A stretch of 64,000 nucleotides of DNA from Bacteroidetes bacterium MedPE-SWsnd-G2 (lineage in GTDB: Bacteria; Bacteroidota; Bacteroidia; Flavobacteriales; Flavobacteriaceae): positions 1-64,000 of the forward strand of contig MPDE01000005.1 of assembly GCA_001874335.1 (NCBI GenBank), in the 5' to 3' direction. Each line of letters begins with the position of its first letter. Position 1 is the stretch's first letter. Position numbers and translations under genes: made by a program. Positions 61,068-64,000 of this stretch are shown one piece after another. The notes under the pieces were generated by a model that worked only from the letters and a program-made list of their open reading frames with translations, did no database searches and was not told where the DNA came from.

Positions 61068-61992
61068 TTAGGGTTGCGATAAAAGCCAAGCTATCAATTT
61101 TATCTTGATGTAATTGTTGTTTCAATTTATCTAAGGAATCAAATTTTTGCTCGTTTCGCAAGTGATGTAAGAAATTTAATTTAAGAACTTTGGAATATAG
61201 GTCTTGATTAAGGTCAAATAGATGTACTTCTATTGATTGTTTAGTACCATTAACTGTGGGATTGTTTCCAATATTCATCATCCCGTAAATCGGTTTGCCA
61301 TCAATTACCGTAGATACCACATAAACGCCTTGTTTAGGAATGAGTTTATAATTTTCAGGGATGAATATATTTGCAGTTGGGTAGCCAATGGTTTGACCAA
61401 TGCTTTTTCCTTTTATAACTTCTCCTGTAATAAAAAAAGGATAACCCAGGTATGAATTTGCAGTTTGAATTTCACCAGAATCTAATGCTCGTCTAATTTT
61501 TGTAGAACTGACAGCAACGTTTTCTAAATCTTTAACAGAAATCTCTTCAACGTCAAAGCCAAATTCTTGACCATAGGTTTTTAGGGTTTCAAAATCGGCA
61601 GTTCTTCCTTTGCCAAATTTATGGTCGTAACCTATAATAACATGTTTGGCGTTCAGTAAATCGACTAATACCGTTTTTACATAATCCCTTGCAGACATAT
61701 TTGCAAAATCGGCAGTAAAAGGCATTACATATAAGCTTTCTAATCCAAATTGAGATAATACCTCTTGTTTTTCGGTAATGGTATTTAAAAGTTTGATACT
61801 GCTTTCACTTTGAAGTACCATTCTTGGATGTGGGAAAAAAGTTAAAATAAGTGAGCTTAAGTTTTTCTCTTTCGCCACTCGGTTTAAACGTTTTATAATC
61901 TTTTGATGACCAATATGTACACCATCAAAAGTACCAATTGTGATAACAGAAGGTGTTTTAGGGTATGGGTTTGAGCTGTTATAAACGTTCAA
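61060..61992 (-). CDS. ribF: Bifunctional riboflavin kinase / FAD synthetase
   Basis: 310 residues. The N-terminal FMN adenylyltransferase domain has ITIGTFDGVHIGHQKI and LTFFPHPRMVL. The C-terminal riboflavin kinase domain (~185-300) has GKSIGQTIGYPTANI and YGMMNIGNNPTV. It makes FMN and FAD from riboflavin. The first codon is TTG (61992); no ATG is available between the upstream in-frame stop and the family start. It precedes and overlaps the HTTM gene. A weak -7 candidate (TACTTTTA) lies just upstream. Confidence 0.96.
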   Translation of the reverse strand: MNVYNSSNPYPKTPSVITIGTFDGVHIGHQKIIKRLNRVAKEKNLSSLILTFFPHPRMVLQSESSIKLLNTITEKQEVLSQFGLESLYVMPFTADFANMSARDYVKTVLVDLLNAKHVIIGYDHKFGKGRTADFETLKTYGQEFGFDVEEISVKDLENVAVSSTKIRRALDSGEIQTANSYLGYPFFITGEVIKGKSIGQTIGYPTANIFIPENYKLIPKQGVYVVSTVIDGKPIYGMMNIGNNPTVNGTKQSIEVHLFDLNQDLYSKVLKLNFLHHLRNEQKFDSLDKLKQQLHQDKIDSLAFIATLNE

Positions 61993-62026
61993 TGCTATAA
62001 TTTTTGGTAAAAGTAGCTATTAAAGG

Positions 62027-62066
62027 AAACAAAAAAAAGAGGACAGATGTATATCCGTCCTCTTTT
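62027..62066 (-). terminator. Terminator of the M43 protease gene
   Basis: On the minus strand AAAAGAGGAC pairs with GTCCTCTTTT around a 12-base loop, and more T follows. It lies 20 bases after the protease stop and before ribF. Confidence 0.8.
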
Positions 62067-62085
62067 CTATAAGTTATTATTTACC

Positions 62086-64000
62086 TTATTTTTTTACGAA
62101 AGGTAAAGTAACAGTTGCATTGTCTTTAGAGATTCTAATAAAATACATTCCAGTATTTAAATCAGTAGTATTTAAAGATAAATCAGCTGTGTTAGAAATT
62201 GTCTTTTTCCCCATTGACTGTCCTAAAACATTGTAGATTTCGTAAGCTGTAGGAAGGTCGTTAGTATTGTTTAATCCAATAGTTAACACATGAGATGTTG
62301 GATTAGGATAAACCTTAATACCGCTATTTACAAAGTAATCTTCTAGACCTAATGTCAATGTAGAGATTGTTACAGTTTCAGAATCTGAAAATTCTCCACC
62401 AGAGAAAATTACTGTTGCATCATCAGTTGTTAACTCGTAAGATCCAATACCCCAAGCACAGCAAATACCATCACCATATCCGTCATTGATTGTGAAGCTG
62501 TAGCACATGTTAGGAGAAACCATAAACGTTTCGTTAATTGTTGTAGTTACACCATCAGTATATGGTCCTCCACTATAAAGTACTCCATCTTCATCACTAA
62601 ATGTCCAAGTAGTTTCACTACCATAGTTGTCTGGAGTTATTGCTAAATTAACTTCAGTTGTCGATGGGAAGCTAGATGGAGCAGAAAATGATTCAGAAAT
62701 TAAATCGTTACAATCTCTTAAATCGGTGTTTCCATTAGGATTAGAAATAGAAATGTTTACGATATGGTCTCCACCAGAAGTAGCTAGGGTAGGTAAGTCT
62801 ACGTCTTCAAATTCGGCATAGGCTAAGTTACCATTCCAAGTAAATGAAGAAGAAGAACCACCGTCAATGTCATAAGAAATAAGGGCAGAAGTCATTGCAA
62901 TATCACCGTAGTTAGTAACTCTAATTTGAGGCGTAATTTCGCTTGAACATCCTGTACCTTGATTTAAATCCATTAACTCTAGACTTCCATCATAATCAAC
63001 AGCAGCTAAAGGTGTACATACAGAAGAAGATACTGTTGAAGGTCTGTTAGAAGCGGTAGCTAAAGTATTTATTACTCTTGCTTTTTGATCATTGGTAAAT
63101 AGGTTCATACAGGCATCATCAGTGTAATCCATGTAGTTTTCAACCATGTCAAATGACCCAGAAGGTGTAGAACAAGAATCTACGAAAGATGGGCAACCAT
63201 AGTTAGGTGCTGCAGTTGCAGGTGTATCATCACAAAAGTCACCAGATCCATTACATCCACCTTGAAAAGTGTGATATAATCCTAAATAGTGTCCTACCTC
63301 ATGAGTCATTGTACGTCCTAAGTTAAATGATCCAGGAATCGAAACACCTGCAGCATCGTTTGAACCAAAATAAGTGTAGTTAGAAACTACTCCGTCACTT
63401 TCAGCCGGTCCGCCTGGAAATTGTGCAAATCCTAGTAATGATCCATCAGAAAAGTTCACAGACCACATGTTCATATATTGAGAGGCATCCCAATATGTAG
63501 CAGGTTTTAATACAGAGTCTGTGTTTCCACCTGGTCCAGACCATGATGTGCTTACTGCAGACATGTCTATACGGTCAATTCCGTTAGTTACACATCCGTC
63601 CGGTGTTTGTTTTGCTAAGCAAAATTCTATTTCAACATCAGCACCATCTGGATGAGCATTCCATCCATTTGTGCCAACCATTCTTCTGTAATCTTCGTTT
63701 AAAACATCGATTTGAGAAATAACTTGAGCATCAGAAATATTAGCTCCAGTACCAATTGGTTCTCCATTGTGGATAACGTGAACTACCACGGGAATGGTGT
63801 ATTGTAAAACCCTGTTTGGGTTTTGCGCCATGTCAGCTTTAATTTGCTGGATTAAAGGTGCGTTCTTTTCTTCGTAAAACGTGCTCCCCATCATTTTAGG
63901 GTTCGTTTTTAATAAGTGCGCATTGTACTCGTCAGCGGCACATTTAATAATGCCATCAGCATTTCTTTGGGCATTAGAAATTAATGACTTTTTTTCTTGT
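62086..64000 (-). CDS. Secreted M43-family (pappalysin-like) zinc metalloprotease with T9SS type A tail (5' partial)
   Basis: The frame is open to the window edge. The first Met (63894) is internal, because residues such as CAADEYNAHLLKTNPKMM precede it and belong to the family. The catalytic zinc motif HEVGHYLGLYH is complete, followed by the CxxxGDFCxDTP region (DFCDDTPAT) and the Met-turn ENYMDYTDDACMNLF. The middle holds beta modules, including NMCYSFTINDGYGDGICC. The last ~75 residues (IKVYPNPTSHVLTI, YEIYNVLGQSMGKK, GMYFIRISKDN) are a type A sorting domain for export by T9SS. It is probably an extracellular protease; the signal peptide lies outside the window. Confidence 0.93.
   Translation of the reverse strand, partial: QEKKSLISNAQRNADGIIKCAADEYNAHLLKTNPKMMGSTFYEEKNAPLIQQIKADMAQNPNRVLQYTIPVVVHVIHNGEPIGTGANISDAQVISQIDVLNEDYRRMVGTNGWNAHPDGADVEIEFCLAKQTPDGCVTNGIDRIDMSAVSTSWSGPGGNTDSVLKPATYWDASQYMNMWSVNFSDGSLLGFAQFPGGPAESDGVVSNYTYFGSNDAAGVSIPGSFNLGRTMTHEVGHYLGLYHTFQGGCNGSGDFCDDTPATAAPNYGCPSFVDSCSTPSGSFDMVENYMDYTDDACMNLFTNDQKARVINTLATASNRPSTVSSSVCTPLAAVDYDGSLELMDLNQGTGCSSEITPQIRVTNYGDIAMTSALISYDIDGGSSSSFTWNGNLAYAEFEDVDLPTLATSGGDHIVNISISNPNGNTDLRDCNDLISESFSAPSSFPSTTEVNLAITPDNYGSETTWTFSDEDGVLYSGGPYTDGVTTTINETFMVSPNMCYSFTINDGYGDGICCAWGIGSYELTTDDATVIFSGGEFSDSETVTISTLTLGLEDYFVNSGIKVYPNPTSHVLTIGLNNTNDLPTAYEIYNVLGQSMGKKTISNTADLSLNTTDLNTGMYFIRISKDNATVTLPFVKK

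Noticed and set aside
1-64000. tRNA genes, rRNA genes, CRISPR arrays, insertion sequences or prophage
   Set aside because: Reading through every intergenic stretch on both strands showed no cloverleaf sequences, direct-repeat arrays, transposase genes or terminal repeats.

Overview
The window comes from a low-GC member of the Bacteroidota, almost certainly a marine Flavobacteriaceae. Supporting features seen in the sequence are a TonB-dependent receptor with a carboxypeptidase-like regulatory domain, type IX secretion sorting tails of both kinds (A and B), a complete bat (aerotolerance) operon, an OlsF-type acyltransferase, many lipoproteins, almost no Shine-Dalgarno sequences, and the flavobacterial -7 promoter element TAnnTTTG in front of many genes. 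It looks like ordinary chromosome: there are no tRNA or rRNA genes, CRISPR arrays, insertion sequences or prophage genes.

Layout. 1-6.3 kb: the tail of an OmpA-domain gene, a small membrane protein, then a divergent pair made of a TonB receptor with a DUF5689 lipoprotein on the minus strand and a secreted endonuclease/phosphatase-family protein on the plus strand. 6.3-18.2 kb: a four-helix membrane protein, penicillin-binding protein 1C coupled to a small monooxygenase-like gene, a large type-B-sorted secreted protein, a 1855-residue alpha-2-macroglobulin lipoprotein and an isoaspartyl peptidase. 18.3-23.0 kb: an ALDH7-type aldehyde dehydrogenase, a structured 329-base gap, and an aldo/keto reductase-SDR-AlbA_2 operon. 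23.2-32.6 kb: moxR, DUF58, a composite BatD-like protein and batA-E, followed by a small secreted orphan. 32.6-38 kb: SulP transporter, CvpA, conserved hypotheticals, pheS and gpsA. 38.1-49.2 kb: a lipoprotein, a TlpA-like protein and mfd, a TerB-like protein, fbp, then GNAT-aspartate kinase-olsF. 49.2-50.5 kb: a short arsenic operon with a visible ArsR operator. 50.6-58 kb: a coiled-coil protein, then a tightly packed nine-gene minus-strand unit from a TPR protein through rsmA and mgtE to small metabolic proteins. 58-64 kb: a frame-disrupted micro-gene, serS with a hairpin-rich leader, HTTM-ribF, and an M43 metalloprotease cut by the window edge.

Most of the content is housekeeping or envelope biology. 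Envelope and secretion genes dominate: T9SS cargo, PBP1C with alpha-2-macroglobulin, and bat. The least explained signals are non-coding or very small: the frame-disrupted micro-gene between serS and its downstream terminator, the three-hairpin serS leader, an inverted repeat abutting the TPR gene start, and small open frames in the gap near 20 kb. Several genes appear to start at TTG or GTG. In two other cases the longest open frame runs into a promoter or terminator, so the start was moved downstream.
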